A stretch of 64,000 nt of DNA from Demequina sediminis (GCF_030296675.1 NZ_AP027736.1:62001-126000); one strand, 5' to 3'; positions 1 to 8,893 are shown, counted from the first letter of the stretch. A program made the numbers and translations. The notes: a model not told the origin generated them from the sequence alone.

Positions 1-1
1 G

Positions 2-559
2 GCAGGCGTCGCCGGCTCGAATGCCGTGGCGCAGGCCGTCGCGATGGGCGCCGAGGTCACCGCCGTCGACCTCGCCGTGGGGCGGCTGAGGGCGCTCGAC
101 GACAGGTACGCGGGTCGCGTCCGCACCGTGGTGTCGACGCCCCACGAGGTCGAGGAGGAGGTGCTCGGCTCGGACCTCGTGATCGGCGCGGTCCTCGTGC
201 CCGGTCGCCCGGCCCCGAAGGTCGTGACTCACGCGATGGTGAGGGACATGCGGCGCGGCAGCGTGCTGGTCGACATCGCGATCGATCAGGGTGGGTGCTT
301 CGAGGACTCGCGCCCCACCACGCACGACAACCCCGTCCTCGAGGTCGAGGGGTCGCTGCTCTACTGCGTCGCGAACATGCCCGCCGCGGTGGGGGCGACC
401 GCGACGCGCGCGCTCACCAACGTCACGTTGCCCTACGTGGTGAGGCTCGCGGGCGGGGTGGACGATGCCGTCGCGTCGGATCCCGCCCTGGCGCGCGGGA
501 TCAACGTGCGCGCCGGCAGTGTGGTGCATCCCGCGGTCGCCCAGGCGCTCGGCAGATAG
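2..559 (+). CDS. ald: Alanine dehydrogenase, C-terminal part (truncated by window edge)
   Basis: This is the C-terminal half of alanine dehydrogenase, which interconverts L-alanine and pyruvate plus ammonia with NAD. The reading frame is open from base 2. It begins inside the nucleotide-binding domain, where GVAGSNAVAQAVAMGA matches the Rossmann glycine loop of the family. DLVIGAVLVPGRPAPKVV and the stretch from DIAIDQGGCFE to YCVANMPAAV are also family hallmarks, and the end (NVRAGSVVHPAVAQAL) is typical. The gene ends with TAG at 557-559, two bases before the convergent patatin gene. The N-terminus lies outside the window, so start and regulation cannot be judged. Confidence 0.93.
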   Translation, partial: AGVAGSNAVAQAVAMGAEVTAVDLAVGRLRALDDRYAGRVRTVVSTPHEVEEEVLGSDLVIGAVLVPGRPAPKVVTHAMVRDMRRGSVLVDIAIDQGGCFEDSRPTTHDNPVLEVEGSLLYCVANMPAAVGATATRALTNVTLPYVVRLAGGVDDAVASDPALARGINVRAGSVVHPAVAQALGR

Positions 560-560
560 G

Positions 561-1398
561 TCACTCCGAGCGCGGCTCGAGCAGGTCGCGCAGCGGCTCC
601 GGGAGCCGCGCGGGCGTGGGCACCTCGACCTCGGGAAGCGTTTCGGGTCGCGGCGCCACGACCGGATACGCGTCGAGTGCCTGCTCCGCGGCCGCGCGCC
701 CGAGCGCGATCAGGCCGGGCATGTCCTCGCGGACCCACTGCGAGCGGCCGCCCAGCTGGGGGAGATGAGGGTGACGTCCGCGCGGATCTCGAGGGCGTGG
801 ACCTTGAGCGTGGTCTCGAAGCCCGGAGCCTCCCACTCGGGCGCGAGACGCACCCCGATGACGTGGCGTGCGCCCAGCTCGAACGTCGCCTCGAGCGGCA
901 GGTTCTCGAGCAGGCCGCCGTCCGCGAGGAGGTGACCGTCGAGCCTCAGCGGCCGGAATAGCCCCGGCACCGAGATCGACGCCCTCATGGCATCCGCGAG
1001 GCTGCCGTGATCGAGCAGGACCACGCGGCGCGTGGTGAGGTCCGTGGCGACGGCCGCGTAGCGCACAGGCAGGTCCTCGATGCGCGGATCCCCGCCGGAG
1101 ATCGCCTCGATCGTGGCACGCAGCCCCGCCGTGTCGAGGATGCCCAGGCCCGGGCGGAACGTGAGCGATCCGAAGTGTCCCCACTCCGCGCGCAGCACCA
1201 TGGCCTCGATCGTGTACGGGTCCATGCCGGAGGCATACGCGCCTCCGATCAGCGATCCCGCCGACGTCCCCACGACGAGCGAGGGCGTGATCCCGCGCTC
1301 CGCGAGCACCTGGAGGACGCCCACGTGGGCCGCACCGAGCGCGCCGCCTCCCCCAGGGCCAGTCCCAGGTGAGGCTCGTACCGAAGGTCGGTGGTCAC
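561..1398 (-). CDS. Patatin-like phospholipase (two apparent frameshifts)
   Basis: This is a patatin-family serine lipase or acyl hydrolase, expected to be cytoplasmic or membrane-associated. The oxyanion glycine loop (GGGGALGAAHVG), the nucleophile elbow GTSAG and the catalytic DGG (LLADGGLLENLP) are all visible. The intact protein would be about 279 residues, from the GTG at 1398 (VTTDLRYEPHLGLAL). Two single-base deletions break the frame: a run of five at 1350-1354 just before the glycine loop and a run of five at 758-762 in the C-terminal third. Restoring one base in each gives a continuous patatin. I read both as sequence errors. Substrate is unknown. Confidence 0.8.
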
Positions 1399-1426
1399 CC
1401 GTTCAGAGTAGGCGGGGCGGCGCGAA

Positions 1427-1432
1427 TAGGCT
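1427..1432 (+). promoter_or_regulatory. Leaderless -10 element TAGGCT
   Basis: TAGGCT lies seven bases before the ATG at 1440, so transcription would begin at or next to the start codon. This fits the actinobacterial leaderless pattern TAnnnT-N6/7-ATG and supports the chosen start. No convincing -35 is seen. Confidence 0.5.
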
Positions 1433-1439
1433 GGATGTC

Positions 1440-1943
1440 ATGTCCGACACCCCTGCCGAACCGCGTCGCACCTGGTTTCCCCTTGCCGCGGCCGCCGCGG
1501 TCGCGGTCCTGGTGATCGTGGGGGCGGTGGTGGCGACGTGGCTGACGTCGCGCATGAGCCCGGCCCACGCCGATGCGGTGAGGGCATGTGAGGCCGCGTA
1601 CGCCGAGGCGGGCGACGGCGCCCCCGAAATCGTCGCGGGCGACGTCTACGGCAGCGCCGACTGGCGCGACCTGCGGTCGTTCCTCGAGGCGCAGGGCGTC
1701 CTCGACTCCGCCGGCACGGACGTCGCTGCTGCGATCGCGCCGTCCGTCGACGCCTCGGCTGCGGCGCTCGCGGAGGCGGGGCGCGACCGCGTCACGGTGG
1801 TGTGGTGGCTCGAGTCCGAGGAGCACCTGGCGTGCACGGTCGACGTCGAGGACGGGCGTGCGCTTGACTCCTCGGCGACGCTGGGAAGCCTCGGCGACTT
1901 CGCGACCGGTGCCGTGACCGGCGCCGTGCCCGTCGCGGACTGA
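1440..1943 (+). CDS. Hypothetical membrane-anchored protein
   Basis: A 167-residue protein of unknown function. Residues about 13-35 form one hydrophobic segment (FPLAAAAAVAVLVIVGAVVA) after a short charged N-terminus, so it is probably anchored with its C-terminal domain outside. That domain is Ala- and Asp-rich and contains two cysteines (RACEAAY and LACTVDV) that could form an extracytoplasmic disulfide. The ATG at 1440 is chosen because a leaderless -10 precedes it; a longer in-frame extension upstream overlaps the divergent patatin gene. I do not recognise the family. Confidence 0.6.
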   Translation: MSDTPAEPRRTWFPLAAAAAVAVLVIVGAVVATWLTSRMSPAHADAVRACEAAYAEAGDGAPEIVAGDVYGSADWRDLRSFLEAQGVLDSAGTDVAAAIAPSVDASAAALAEAGRDRVTVVWWLESEEHLACTVDVEDGRALDSSATLGSLGDFATGAVTGAVPVAD

Positions 1944-1948
1944 CCGCC

Positions 1949-2617
1949 CTACTCCCGCCCCTCCTCGAGAGGGATGAGCATGGTCCGGAAGTCTCCGGGT
2001 CCGCGGTGGAGGTCCCAGATGCGGTCCGCGACCTCCTCAAGCGTGTAGCGGAGCTTGGGGATCGCGCCGGGAATCACGAGTTGGGCGACGTGGACCCCCT
2101 CGCCCGCGAGGGCATCGTGCAGCATCTCGCCGTAGGCGCTCTCGGCGGGGAAGGCGACGGACGTTCCCGAGAATCCCGCGCGGGCCTTCACGGACGTGCC
2201 GCCGTTGATGAGGACGATGCTTCCTTCTCCCGCCGCGCGCATCGCGGGCAGCACGGCACGGGCCGCGTGAATGAGGCCCAGCGCGGAGAACCGCAGGGCC
2301 TCGAGGGCCAGCTCGGGCGTGAGGTCGAGCACCGGCTCGAGGTAGGCCCGCGAGGGGAGTGGGCTGTACTGCAGCGCGGTGACGGGGCCCAGGCGTGCGG
2401 AGGCGTCGGCGAGCGCCGCCTCGAGCGAGGCGCCGTCGCGGACGTCGGCCGCGAAGCCCGCCGCGGTGACCCCGTCCTGCGCGAGCTCGCCCGCGAGCGC
2501 ATCGAGCTTCGACTGGTCGCGGGAGACGAGGGCGATCGAGAATCCCTCGCGCCCGAACCGGCGCGCGACCGCCGCTCCGAGGCCGGGTCCTGCGCCGATG
2601 ATCGCGAGCGTTGGCAT
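1949..2617 (-). CDS. Short-chain dehydrogenase/reductase-like protein lacking the YxxxK motif
   Basis: A 222-residue Rossmann-fold protein of the SDR superfamily. The N-terminus shows the cofactor loop GAGPGLGAAVARRFG, followed by ADVRDGASLE and INGGTSV, where classical SDRs have NNAG and the catalytic Ser region. At the expected catalytic site the sequence reads SAYGEMLHDAL: the Tyr is followed by Met rather than by Lys four residues on. Catalysis may be altered, or the protein may bind NAD(P) without classical dehydrogenase activity. It is convergent with the membrane protein gene and followed upstream by tRNA-Arg. Substrate is unknown. Confidence 0.75.
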   Translation of the reverse strand: MPTLAIIGAGPGLGAAVARRFGREGFSIALVSRDQSKLDALAGELAQDGVTAAGFAADVRDGASLEAALADASARLGPVTALQYSPLPSRAYLEPVLDLTPELALEALRFSALGLIHAARAVLPAMRAAGEGSIVLINGGTSVKARAGFSGTSVAFPAESAYGEMLHDALAGEGVHVAQLVIPGAIPKLRYTLEEVADRIWDLHRGPGDFRTMLIPLEEGRE

Positions 2618-2671
2618 GCGTGGCTCCTTCGTCGGTGGGGTCTGTCTCGACCCTAGCGCCGGGGAACCACA

Positions 2672-2695
2672 AAGGCCCCTCCGAGGAGGGGCCTT
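2672..2695 (-). terminator. Hairpin terminator downstream of tRNA-Arg
   Basis: Eleven-base perfect arms (AAGGCCCCTCC and GGAGGGGCCTT) separated by two bases. On the minus strand the hairpin is followed by TTTGTGG, which suits termination of the tRNA transcript. Confidence 0.65.
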
Positions 2696-2709
2696 GCGTG
2701 TGCGGATCG

Positions 2710-2782
2710 TGCCCCCGACAGGAGTCGAACCTGCGACCTACGGTACCGGAAACCGGCGCTCTATCCGCTGAGCTACGGGGGC
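2710..2782 (-). tRNA. tRNA-Arg (anticodon CCG)
   Basis: A 73-base tRNA on the minus strand, reading GCCCCCG TA GCTC ... to CGGGGGC with discriminator A; CCA is not encoded. The acceptor stem is seven perfect pairs, the D stem is GCTC/GAGC, the T arm carries TTCGA, and the anticodon loop is TTCCGGT, giving CCG at plus-strand 2747-2749. The base pair at the top of the anticodon stem is a C-U mismatch (CCGGT against ACCGT). The rest folds normally. Confidence 0.95.
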
Positions 2783-2867
2783 ATGCCCGGACGGACCGGG
2801 CCGAATGAGGATATCAGCAGGCAGGGCTCTCCCGTGCTGCGCTCTCCCGCCCGTGCGATGCTGAGAC

Positions 2868-3239
2868 ATGCGCACGCAGACGTCGCAGTTCCTCGCGGCC
2901 CTCATCCTTGCCAGCGGCCTGGCCACCGGCGTCGCGGCGTGCGGGGACGCCGGAGGGGACCCGCGCGACGCGCGCGAGCCCGATGCGGTGGGCACGGTCG
3001 TGAGCGTGGAGACCCTGGGCGACGCGATCACGGTGGTGTTCGCGCCAGATCCCGGCTACGAGTACTTCGAGGGCACCACGTTCGCGTTCGCGGAGGGTGG
3101 TGCGCTCGAACGGCCGGACGGCGAGCCTGCCGCGGCGTCCGACGTCGCGGTGGGCGAGCGCCTCGAGGTGTGGGTCGACGCGTGCGCCGAGTCCTTCCCC
3201 GTCCAGTGCGCGGACCCGTACGGACGCCTCCTTCCCTAG
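2868..3239 (+). CDS. Putative lipoprotein of unknown function
   Basis: A 123-residue protein with a lipoprotein signal peptide: MRTQTSQF, a hydrophobic core, then the lipobox-like GVAAC with Cys at residue 25. The mature part is small and acidic (VGTVVSVETLGDAITVVFAP...) and has two further cysteines near the C-terminus (VDACAESFPVQCADP), probably a disulfide. It is likely attached to the outer face of the membrane. Family not recognised. It lies between tRNA-Arg on the other strand and an MBL-fold gene, with 32 bases between stop and the next ATG. Confidence 0.6.
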   Translation: MRTQTSQFLAALILASGLATGVAACGDAGGDPRDAREPDAVGTVVSVETLGDAITVVFAPDPGYEYFEGTTFAFAEGGALERPDGEPAAASDVAVGERLEVWVDACAESFPVQCADPYGRLLP

Positions 3240-3271
3240 CGCGCGCGTGCGCCGAGCGCGACACTGGACCC

Positions 3272-4072
3272 ATGAGCGACGCGGACCTCAGCCCAGTCGA
3301 GATCTCTCTGGTGGGCGGGCCCACGGTGGTGCTGGGCTACGCAGGTCTCACGATCGTCACGGATCCGACGTTCGACCCACCGGGCACGTACGGCACCCTC
3401 ACCAAGCTCGCCGGACCCGCCTTCGAGCCCGCCTTCATCGGCCACGTGCACCTGGTCCTGCTGTCTCACGACCAGCACGAGGACAACCTCGACACCGCGG
3501 GACGCGAGCTGCTCGCACATGCCGGCCACGTGGTGTCGACCCCTGGCGCGGCCTCGCGCGTCCCCGGTGTCGTGGGCCTCAAGCCGTGGCACAGCGTCAC
3601 GCTGTACGGCGCGCACGCTCCGGTGTGCGTCACGGCGGTTCCCGCGCTGCACGGTCCTCCCGGGGTGGCCGACGCCCTGGGCGAGGTTGCGGGATTCGTC
3701 CTGCGGGCGGCGGGCTGGCCCACCGTGTACTTCTCGGGAGACAACTCGGAACTCGACGCCGCCGCGGCGGTCGCACACCGCTTCCCCGACGTCGGGGTCG
3801 CGCTCGTGTGCGCGGGCGCCGCGCGAGTGGATCGGCTGGGCGACGCGCTGCTGACCGCCGACGCCGCGCGGGTCTGTGCGGTCGCCGACCTCTGGCCCGA
3901 CGCGACGGTGGTGCCCGTCCACATCGACGACTGGGCGCACTTCTCCCAGCCCCGTCCGGCCCTGCGCGCGGCGCTCGCGGACGACCCCGCCCGCCCCCGC
4001 ATCGTCCTCCTGGACAAGGGAGCCGCGGTGCGACTCGGGGGCCGCGCGGCGGCTGTCGGAGGGCGCGTCTAG
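3272..4072 (+). CDS. MBL-fold metallo-hydrolase (UlaG-like)
   Basis: A 266-residue protein of the metallo-beta-lactamase fold superfamily. SHDQHEDNLD (residues about 68-77) is the metal-binding HxxHxD-type motif in the variant found in UlaG/YtnP-like hydrolases. TVYFSGDNS supplies the later metal-binding Asp, and the pattern ITDPTFDPPGTYG is typical of the N-terminal strands. The ATG at 3272 gives the best family-like start and is preceded by GACACT-N6, a weak leaderless -10. Substrate cannot be inferred; UlaG relatives act on lactones or phosphoesters. Cytoplasmic, no signal peptide. Confidence 0.8.
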   Translation: MSDADLSPVEISLVGGPTVVLGYAGLTIVTDPTFDPPGTYGTLTKLAGPAFEPAFIGHVHLVLLSHDQHEDNLDTAGRELLAHAGHVVSTPGAASRVPGVVGLKPWHSVTLYGAHAPVCVTAVPALHGPPGVADALGEVAGFVLRAAGWPTVYFSGDNSELDAAAAVAHRFPDVGVALVCAGAARVDRLGDALLTADAARVCAVADLWPDATVVPVHIDDWAHFSQPRPALRAALADDPARPRIVLLDKGAAVRLGGRAAAVGGRV

Positions 4073-4075
4073 GGT
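4070..4075 (+). promoter_or_regulatory. Leaderless -10 element TAGGGT
   Basis: TAGGGT overlaps the stop codon of the MBL-fold gene and lies six bases before the ATG at 4082, in the leaderless arrangement seen repeatedly in this window. Confidence 0.5.
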
Positions 4076-4081
4076 CGTGGC

Positions 4082-4498
4082 ATGGAGACGATGCAGGACG
4101 GCCTCGCGCCGGTGGAGGAGTGGATCGCGGCGGTGATCGCCGGTCTTCCCGGCGCGCACGTGGTGCCCTACCCCGACTGGGGCTCGCAGACCTTCCAGGT
4201 GGGAGGCAAGCACTTCGGCAGGGTGGGCGGGTCGCCTGAGGGGAGGCGCATCGTCACCGTGAAGGGCGATCCGGAGGTCAACGCGACGCTCGTCGCGCGG
4301 TACGAGGACGTCTCGCCCGGCTACTACGCGGACAAGCGGCTGTGGATCTCGCTCGCCGTAGATGACGACGCCTCCGTGCCGCGCGACGTCGTGGTCGAGG
4401 CCATCGAGGCCGGCTACGAGGTGGTGCGTGCGAAGCTGCCGCGCCGCGTGCGCGACACCCTGGAAGCCGACGCGACCCCTGGAGGCCCACCCGCGTGA
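4082..4498 (+). CDS. MmcQ/YjbR family protein
   Basis: A 138-residue cytoplasmic protein of the MmcQ/YjbR family, which has a double-wing DNA-binding-like fold and no firmly known role. Recognisable parts are FQVGGKHFGRVGG, IVTVKGDPEVNATL and DVSPGYYADKRLWISLAVDDDASVP, the last being the family's SPGYHMNKKHW-like block. Length fits the family (about 115-140 residues). A leaderless -10 sits directly before the start. The C-terminus ends 32 bases before argS, which has its own promoter-like element. Confidence 0.8.
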   Translation: METMQDGLAPVEEWIAAVIAGLPGAHVVPYPDWGSQTFQVGGKHFGRVGGSPEGRRIVTVKGDPEVNATLVARYEDVSPGYYADKRLWISLAVDDDASVPRDVVVEAIEAGYEVVRAKLPRRVRDTLEADATPGGPPA

Positions 4499-4518
4499 GC
4501 GACACACGCGCGCACGGA

Positions 4519-4524
4519 TAGACT
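4519..4524 (+). promoter_or_regulatory. Leaderless -10 element TAGACT for argS
   Basis: TAGACT lies six bases before the GTG at 4531 and supports a leaderless argS transcript with GTG start. Confidence 0.5.
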
Positions 4525-4530
4525 CGATGG

Positions 4531-6204
4531 GTGACCCCTGAAGAGCTCTCCGCGACCATCCGCGCCGCCATCCTCGCCGGAATCGACGACAGCGACTTCC
4601 AGCTGTCGCCCTTCGATGTTCCGGAGGTGCGCGTCGAACGCCCCCGCCAGCGCGAGCACGGCGACTGGTCGACCAACGTCGCGATGCAGCTCGCCAAGCA
4701 GGCGGGCACCAATCCTCGCGAGTTCGCGCAGACCCTGGTCGAGCGCCTCGTGCAGGAGGACGGAATCGACGCGGCCGAGGTCGCGGGTCCCGGCTTCATC
4801 AACATTCGCCTCGCGGCGGACGCGGCGGGCCTGCTCGCCAAGGGAATCGTCGACTACGGCGACGACTACGGACGCGGCGAGTCGCTCACGGGTAAGACGG
4901 TCAACATCGAGTTCGTGTCGGCCAACCCGACCGGACCCGTGCACATCGGCGGCACGCGCTGGGCCGCGGTGGGTGACTCGCTCGCGCGCCTGCTCGAGTT
5001 CCACGGCGCGAAGGTCATCCGCGAGTACTACTTCAACGACCACGGCGCGCAGATCGACCGCTTCGCCGCGTCGCTGCTCGCGGTCGTCACGGGCGAGGAC
5101 GCCCCCGAGGACGGCTACGGCGGCGAGTACATCCAGGACATTGCCAACGAGGTCATGATGCAGGCCGCAGCCGGCGGCTACCGCGACCCGCTCGAGCTCC
5201 CGCGCGAGGAGCAGCTCGAGTTCTTCCGCGAGCACGGCGTGGCCCTCATGTTCGACTCGATCAAGCGTCAGCTGCACGACTTCGGAGTCGACTTCGACGT
5301 CTACTTCCACGAGGACTCGCTGCACCACTCCGGCGCGGTCGACGAGGCCGTCGAGCAGCTGAAGAAGACGGGCGCGCTGTACGAGAAGGACGGCGCCTGG
5401 TGGCTGCGGTCGACCGACTACGGCGACGACAAGGACCGCGTGGTCATCAAGTCGGACGGCAAGCCGGCGTACATCGCGGGCGACCTCGCCTACTTCAAGG
5501 ACAAGCGCCACCGCGGCGCGGACCTGTGCATCTACCTTCTGGGCGCGGACCACCACGGCTACATCGCCCGTCTCAAGGCCGCCGCCGCGGCCTTCGGCGA
5601 CGATGCCGACACGGTCGAGGTGAAGATCGGCCAGCTGGTCAACCTGGTCAAGGACGGCCAGCCGGTGCGGATGTCGAAGCGCGCGGGCAACGTCGTCACG
5701 ATCGAGGACCTGGTCGAGGCCGTGGGCGTCGATGCCGCGCGCTACGCGCTCGCGCGCTCGAGTGCGGACTCAACGATCGACATCGACCTCGACCTGCTCG
5801 CGTCGCAGTCCAACGCGAACCCGGTGTTCTACGTGCAGTACGCCCACGCGCGTTCGGCGGGCGTGGCGCGCAACGCGGCCGAGTACGGCATCCGCCGCGA
5901 GGACGGCTTCGACCCGTCGTTGCTGACTCACGAGTCGGAGTCCAAGCTGCTCGGCATCCTGGGCGAGTTCCCGCGCGTGGTCGCTCAGGCCGTCGAGTTC
6001 CGCGAGCAGCACCGCGTGGCCCGCTACCTCGAGGACGTCGCCGCGGCCTTCAACCAGTGGTACGACCGCACCCGCGTCACCCCGCAGGGCGACGAGGAGG
6101 TCTCGGACGTGCACCGCACGCGCCTGTGGGTGAACGATGCCGCGGGACAGGTCCTGCGCAACGGCCTGCGCCTCCTGGGTGTCTCGGCCCCCGAAAGGAT
6201 GTAG
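4531..6204 (+). CDS. argS: Arginyl-tRNA synthetase
   Basis: Class I aminoacyl-tRNA synthetase that charges tRNA-Arg. The 557-residue length is normal. The N-terminal Add-1 domain ([19 protein letters not shown]) is followed by the catalytic Rossmann domain with the HIGH-type motif as HIGG at about residue 138 ([12 protein letters not shown]) and the KMSKS-type motif as MSKRAG at about 381. The C-terminal DALR anticodon-binding domain ends the protein. It stands first in the argS-lysA pair; lysA starts two bases after its stop, so they are probably co-transcribed. Confidence 0.97.
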   Translation: MTPEELSATIRAAILAGIDDSDFQLSPFDVPEVRVERPRQREHGDWSTNVAMQLAKQAGTNPREFAQTLVERLVQEDGIDAAEVAGPGFINIRLAADAAGLLAKGIVDYGDDYGRGESLTGKTVNIEFVSANPTGPVHIGGTRWAAVGDSLARLLEFHGAKVIREYYFNDHGAQIDRFAASLLAVVTGEDAPEDGYGGEYIQDIANEVMMQAAAGGYRDPLELPREEQLEFFREHGVALMFDSIKRQLHDFGVDFDVYFHEDSLHHSGAVDEAVEQLKKTGALYEKDGAWWLRSTDYGDDKDRVVIKSDGKPAYIAGDLAYFKDKRHRGADLCIYLLGADHHGYIARLKAAAAAFGDDADTVEVKIGQLVNLVKDGQPVRMSKRAGNVVTIEDLVEAVGVDAARYALARSSADSTIDIDLDLLASQSNANPVFYVQYAHARSAGVARNAAEYGIRREDGFDPSLLTHESESKLLGILGEFPRVVAQAVEFREQHRVARYLEDVAAAFNQWYDRTRVTPQGDEEVSDVHRTRLWVNDAAGQVLRNGLRLLGVSAPERM

Positions 6205-6206
6205 CG

Positions 6207-7549
6207 ATGGCGGTGAGCGCAGTCTTCTCCCGCACCGTGGTGCGTCAGGACGACGGCGCGCTTGCCGTGGGCGGCGCGGACGTGCGCGCGCTCGCGGGCC
6301 AGTACGGCACGCCGCTGTACGTGATCGACGAGCACGACATGCGGGGCCGAGCGCGTGCCTTCCGCGACGAGTTCGCGGCGGCCTTCGGCGCCCACGGCGC
6401 GGAGGTCGACGTGTTCTACGCGTCGAAGGCCTTCCTGTCCTCGAAAGTCGCCAAGTGGATGCATGAGGACGGCCTGTTCATGGACGTCGCTTCGGGCGGC
6501 GAGCTCGAGATCGCGCTGCGCGGGGGATGCCCGCCGCACGGATCGGCCTCCACGGCAACAACAAGTCCGACGACGAGCTGCGCCGCGCCCTCGAGGCCGG
6601 CGTGGGGAGGATCGTCGTCGACTCGTTCACGGAGATCGAGACGCTCGACCAGATCGCGCGCGGGCTCGGGACGCGCGCGCCGGTGCTCGTGCGCGTGACC
6701 ACGGGTGTGCACGCCGGCGGCCACGAGTACATCGCGACGTCTCACGAGGATCAGAAGTTTGGGCTGTCGCTCGCCTCGGGCGCGGCCTTCGATGCGCTGG
6801 TCGCGTGCCAGGACGCCGAGGGCATCGACCTGCGCGGCATCCACACGCACATCGGCAGCCAGATCCTCTCTCTCGAGGCGTTCCAAGAGAGCGCCGAGCG
6901 CATGCTGGGCCTGCGCGCCGCGTTCCGCGCGGAGATCGGCGTCGACCTCCCCGAGGTCGACCTTGGGGGCGGCTACGCGATCCAGTACACCCCCGCGGGA
7001 GAGGCCCTGAGCCCGCACGATGCCGCGGCAGGGATGGCGGAGGCCGTCGCCGCCGCGATGTCGCGCGTGGGCGGCACGTGGCCGCGCCTCAGCATCGAGC
7101 CCGGTCGTGCGATTGCCGGTCCCGCTGGCCTCACGCTGTACCGCGTGGGCGTGGTCAAGCACGTGGGTCTCGAGGACGGCGGCCAGCGCCAGTACGTCGC
7201 GGTCGACGGCGGCATGAGCGACAACATGCGCACCATCACGTACGGCGCGGAGTACACAGCGACCATTGCGTCGCGGCTGTCCGAGTCCGAGCCCGCGCTC
7301 AGCCGCGTGGTGGGCAAGCACTGCGAGAGCGGGGACATCGTCGTGCGCGACGTCGACCTGCCGAGCGACATCGCGCGGGGCGACCTGCTCGCGGTGCCCG
7401 CGACGGGTGCATACGGCAGGGTCATGGCGAACAACTACAACGCGGTGCTGCGGCCCGCGGTGGTCTCGGTCGCGGACGGCGCCTCGACGGTGCATGTGCG
7501 CCGCGACACGCTCGAGGACCTGTTCTCGTGGGACGTCGCACCGGACTGA
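6207..7549 (+). CDS. lysA: Diaminopimelate decarboxylase (one apparent frameshift)
   Basis: PLP-dependent decarboxylase that converts meso-diaminopimelate to L-lysine, the last step of lysine synthesis. The PLP-binding lysine lies in FYASKAFLS (about residue 74). Further family blocks are GLHGNNKS, HTHIGSQ, the glycine loop DLGGGYAI, EPGRAI, the substrate-site KHCESGD, and VPATGAYGRVMANNYN. The frame breaks at 6522-6526, where five G should be six; with one base restored the product is 447 residues, normal for LysA. It follows argS by two bases. The defect is best explained as a sequence error because an intact family protein reappears at once. Confidence 0.93.
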
Positions 7550-7608
7550 GACGTTCACGTAGTGGGGCGGTCGCCCGGCCGTCCTCGAATGGAAACGAGG
7601 AGGCGGAC

Positions 7609-7842
7609 ATGTCCGACACCGACGACCAGAGCATGGACGAAGGCACGGCTGCGTTGCAGCATCTCGCCGACGAGGTCGAGCAGGAGCGCGAGCAGGGTCG
7701 CAGCGAGTTCGACCTGCCCGACCCACACGAGGACGAGGTCGATCCCGAGGCGCCGGCGGACGGCCCGGTCGAGCCTCTCGAGGCCGAGGGCACCGACGAC
7801 GCTCCCGTCACGGGGATCGCGGCACCCAAGCCCTTCCTCTAG
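7609..7842 (+). CDS. Small acidic hypothetical protein
   Basis: A 77-residue, very acidic protein (many Asp and Glu) with no transmembrane segment or signal peptide. A good ribosome binding site (GAGGAGG) sits seven bases before the ATG. The sequence ends PVTGIAAPKPFL. It lies between lysA and a strong hairpin terminator, so it could be the last gene of the argS-lysA transcript. I do not recognise a family; acidic low-complexity composition leaves open a protein-binding or disordered role. Confidence 0.55.
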   Translation: MSDTDDQSMDEGTAALQHLADEVEQEREQGRSEFDLPDPHEDEVDPEAPADGPVEPLEAEGTDDAPVTGIAAPKPFL

Positions 7843-7860
7843 CGAGACGTCGTGAGCGAC

Positions 7861-7890
7861 GCGCGGCCGGGGTGTCCACCCCGGCCGCGC
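7861..7890. terminator. Bidirectional hairpin terminator
   Basis: Fourteen-base perfect arms (GCGCGGCCGGGGTG and its complement) with a two-base centre, between the convergent small acidic gene and the quinone oxidoreductase gene. No U-tract follows, as is common in actinobacteria. Confidence 0.65.
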
Positions 7891-7934
7891 GCGACGGTCG
7901 ATCGTGAGGCGGTGCCTCGCGCAGAGCCGCGCCC

Positions 7935-8792
7935 TTAGTGCGACTGAGCCGCCGCGACGGCCTCGGCGAGCGAGGTCGCGGGACGTCCGATGAGGCGCTC
8001 GAGGGCGTCGCTGTCGGTGTCCAGTTCACCCTTGGCGATCGACGCGTCGACCGCGGCCCAGAAGCCTGCGGTGCCCGCGTCCATGCCGACCTCCTGGAAC
8101 GTGGCGGTGAGCTGCTCGACGCTCACGTCGGAGTGGGCGACGGGCGTGCCCGTCGCGGCCGCGACGGCCGCGGCAAGGTCGTCGAGGGTGAAGCGCGTGC
8201 CGGCCAGCTCGTACGTGCCTCCTGCGTCCTCGGCGAGCGCGGCCGCGGCGGCGGCCTCGGCGTAGTCCGCGCGGGAGGCGGCGGCGATGGTCGCCCCGGC
8301 GGTCGCGCCCAGCACCGTGCCGGTCGCGGCGTACGTCGGGATCTGGCCCGTGTAGTTCTCGAGGTACCAGGAATTGCGCAGGACCGTCGCGGGGATGGGG
8401 GAGGCGGCGAGGGCCTGCTCGGTCGCGGCGTGCTCGGGCGCGAGCGGGTTGGACGTGGCGTCGGCGCGCAGCAGGGATGTGTAGACGATGCGTCCGACGC
8501 CCGCGCGCTCGGCGGCGGCGATGACGGCGGCGTGCTGGGCGACGCGCTTACCCACCTCGGACGCGGACACGAGCACCAGGCGGTCCACGCCGGCGAGGGC
8601 GGCGTCGAGCGTGTCGGGCTGGTCGTAGTCGCCGTGGCGCACGTCGACTCCGCGCTCGGCGAGGTCGGCGGCCTTGGCGGTGGTGCGTGCGATCGCGACG
8701 ATGCTCGACGGGGCGACCCCGCGCGCGATGAGCGAGTCGACCACGAGGTGGCCGAGCTGACCGCTGGCTCCGGTGACGGCGATGGTAGTCAT
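7935..8792 (-). CDS. qorB: NAD(P)H:quinone oxidoreductase, type 2 (NmrA-like SDR)
   Basis: A 285-residue atypical SDR of the NmrA/QOR2 type, expected to reduce quinones with NAD(P)H in the cytoplasm. The N-terminus has the cofactor loop VTGASGQLGHLVV, then HGDYDQPDTLDAAL, YTSLLRAD and RNSWYLENY, all characteristic of the YtfG/QorB group. The ATG at 8792 is chosen because GGAAGGAA precedes it and the Rossmann strand begins there; a longer frame upstream would run into the operator. It is divergent from an HxlR regulator, the same arrangement as ytfG-ytfH in Enterobacteria, so regulation by that neighbour is likely. Confidence 0.82.
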   Translation of the reverse strand: MTTIAVTGASGQLGHLVVDSLIARGVAPSSIVAIARTTAKAADLAERGVDVRHGDYDQPDTLDAALAGVDRLVLVSASEVGKRVAQHAAVIAAAERAGVGRIVYTSLLRADATSNPLAPEHAATEQALAASPIPATVLRNSWYLENYTGQIPTYAATGTVLGATAGATIAAASRADYAEAAAAAALAEDAGGTYELAGTRFTLDDLAAAVAAATGTPVAHSDVSVEQLTATFQEVGMDAGTAGFWAAVDASIAKGELDTDSDALERLIGRPATSLAEAVAAAQSH

Positions 8793-8845
8793 GGCTGTTC
8801 CTTCCGAGAGGGTGACGCGGCGCACTGCGCACCGTTCGCCATGCA

Positions 8846-8860
8846 CTAACTCTGAGTTAG
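8846..8860. promoter_or_regulatory. Palindromic operator between qorB and the HxlR gene
   Basis: CTAACTCTGAGTTAG is a perfect palindrome of seven-base arms around one base; the flanks GCa...cGC extend the symmetry with one mismatch. It sits in the 107-base divergent promoter region, the expected binding place of the HxlR-family dimer. Confidence 0.7.
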
Positions 8861-8887
8861 CGCTGTGTATTCCCGAGCGAGGAGGCG

Positions 8888-8893
8888 TATCCT
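8888..8893 (+). promoter_or_regulatory. Leaderless -10 element TATCCT
   Basis: TATCCT is six bases before the ATG at 8900 and about 28 bases after the palindrome, so a protein bound at the palindrome would cover the -35 area. Confidence 0.5.

Noticed and set aside
2710-2782. tRNA-Arg as a pseudogene because of the C-U mismatch in the anticodon stem
   Set aside because: All other stems are intact and the invariant bases are present. One mismatch at the top of the stem is tolerated, and it may be a base error.
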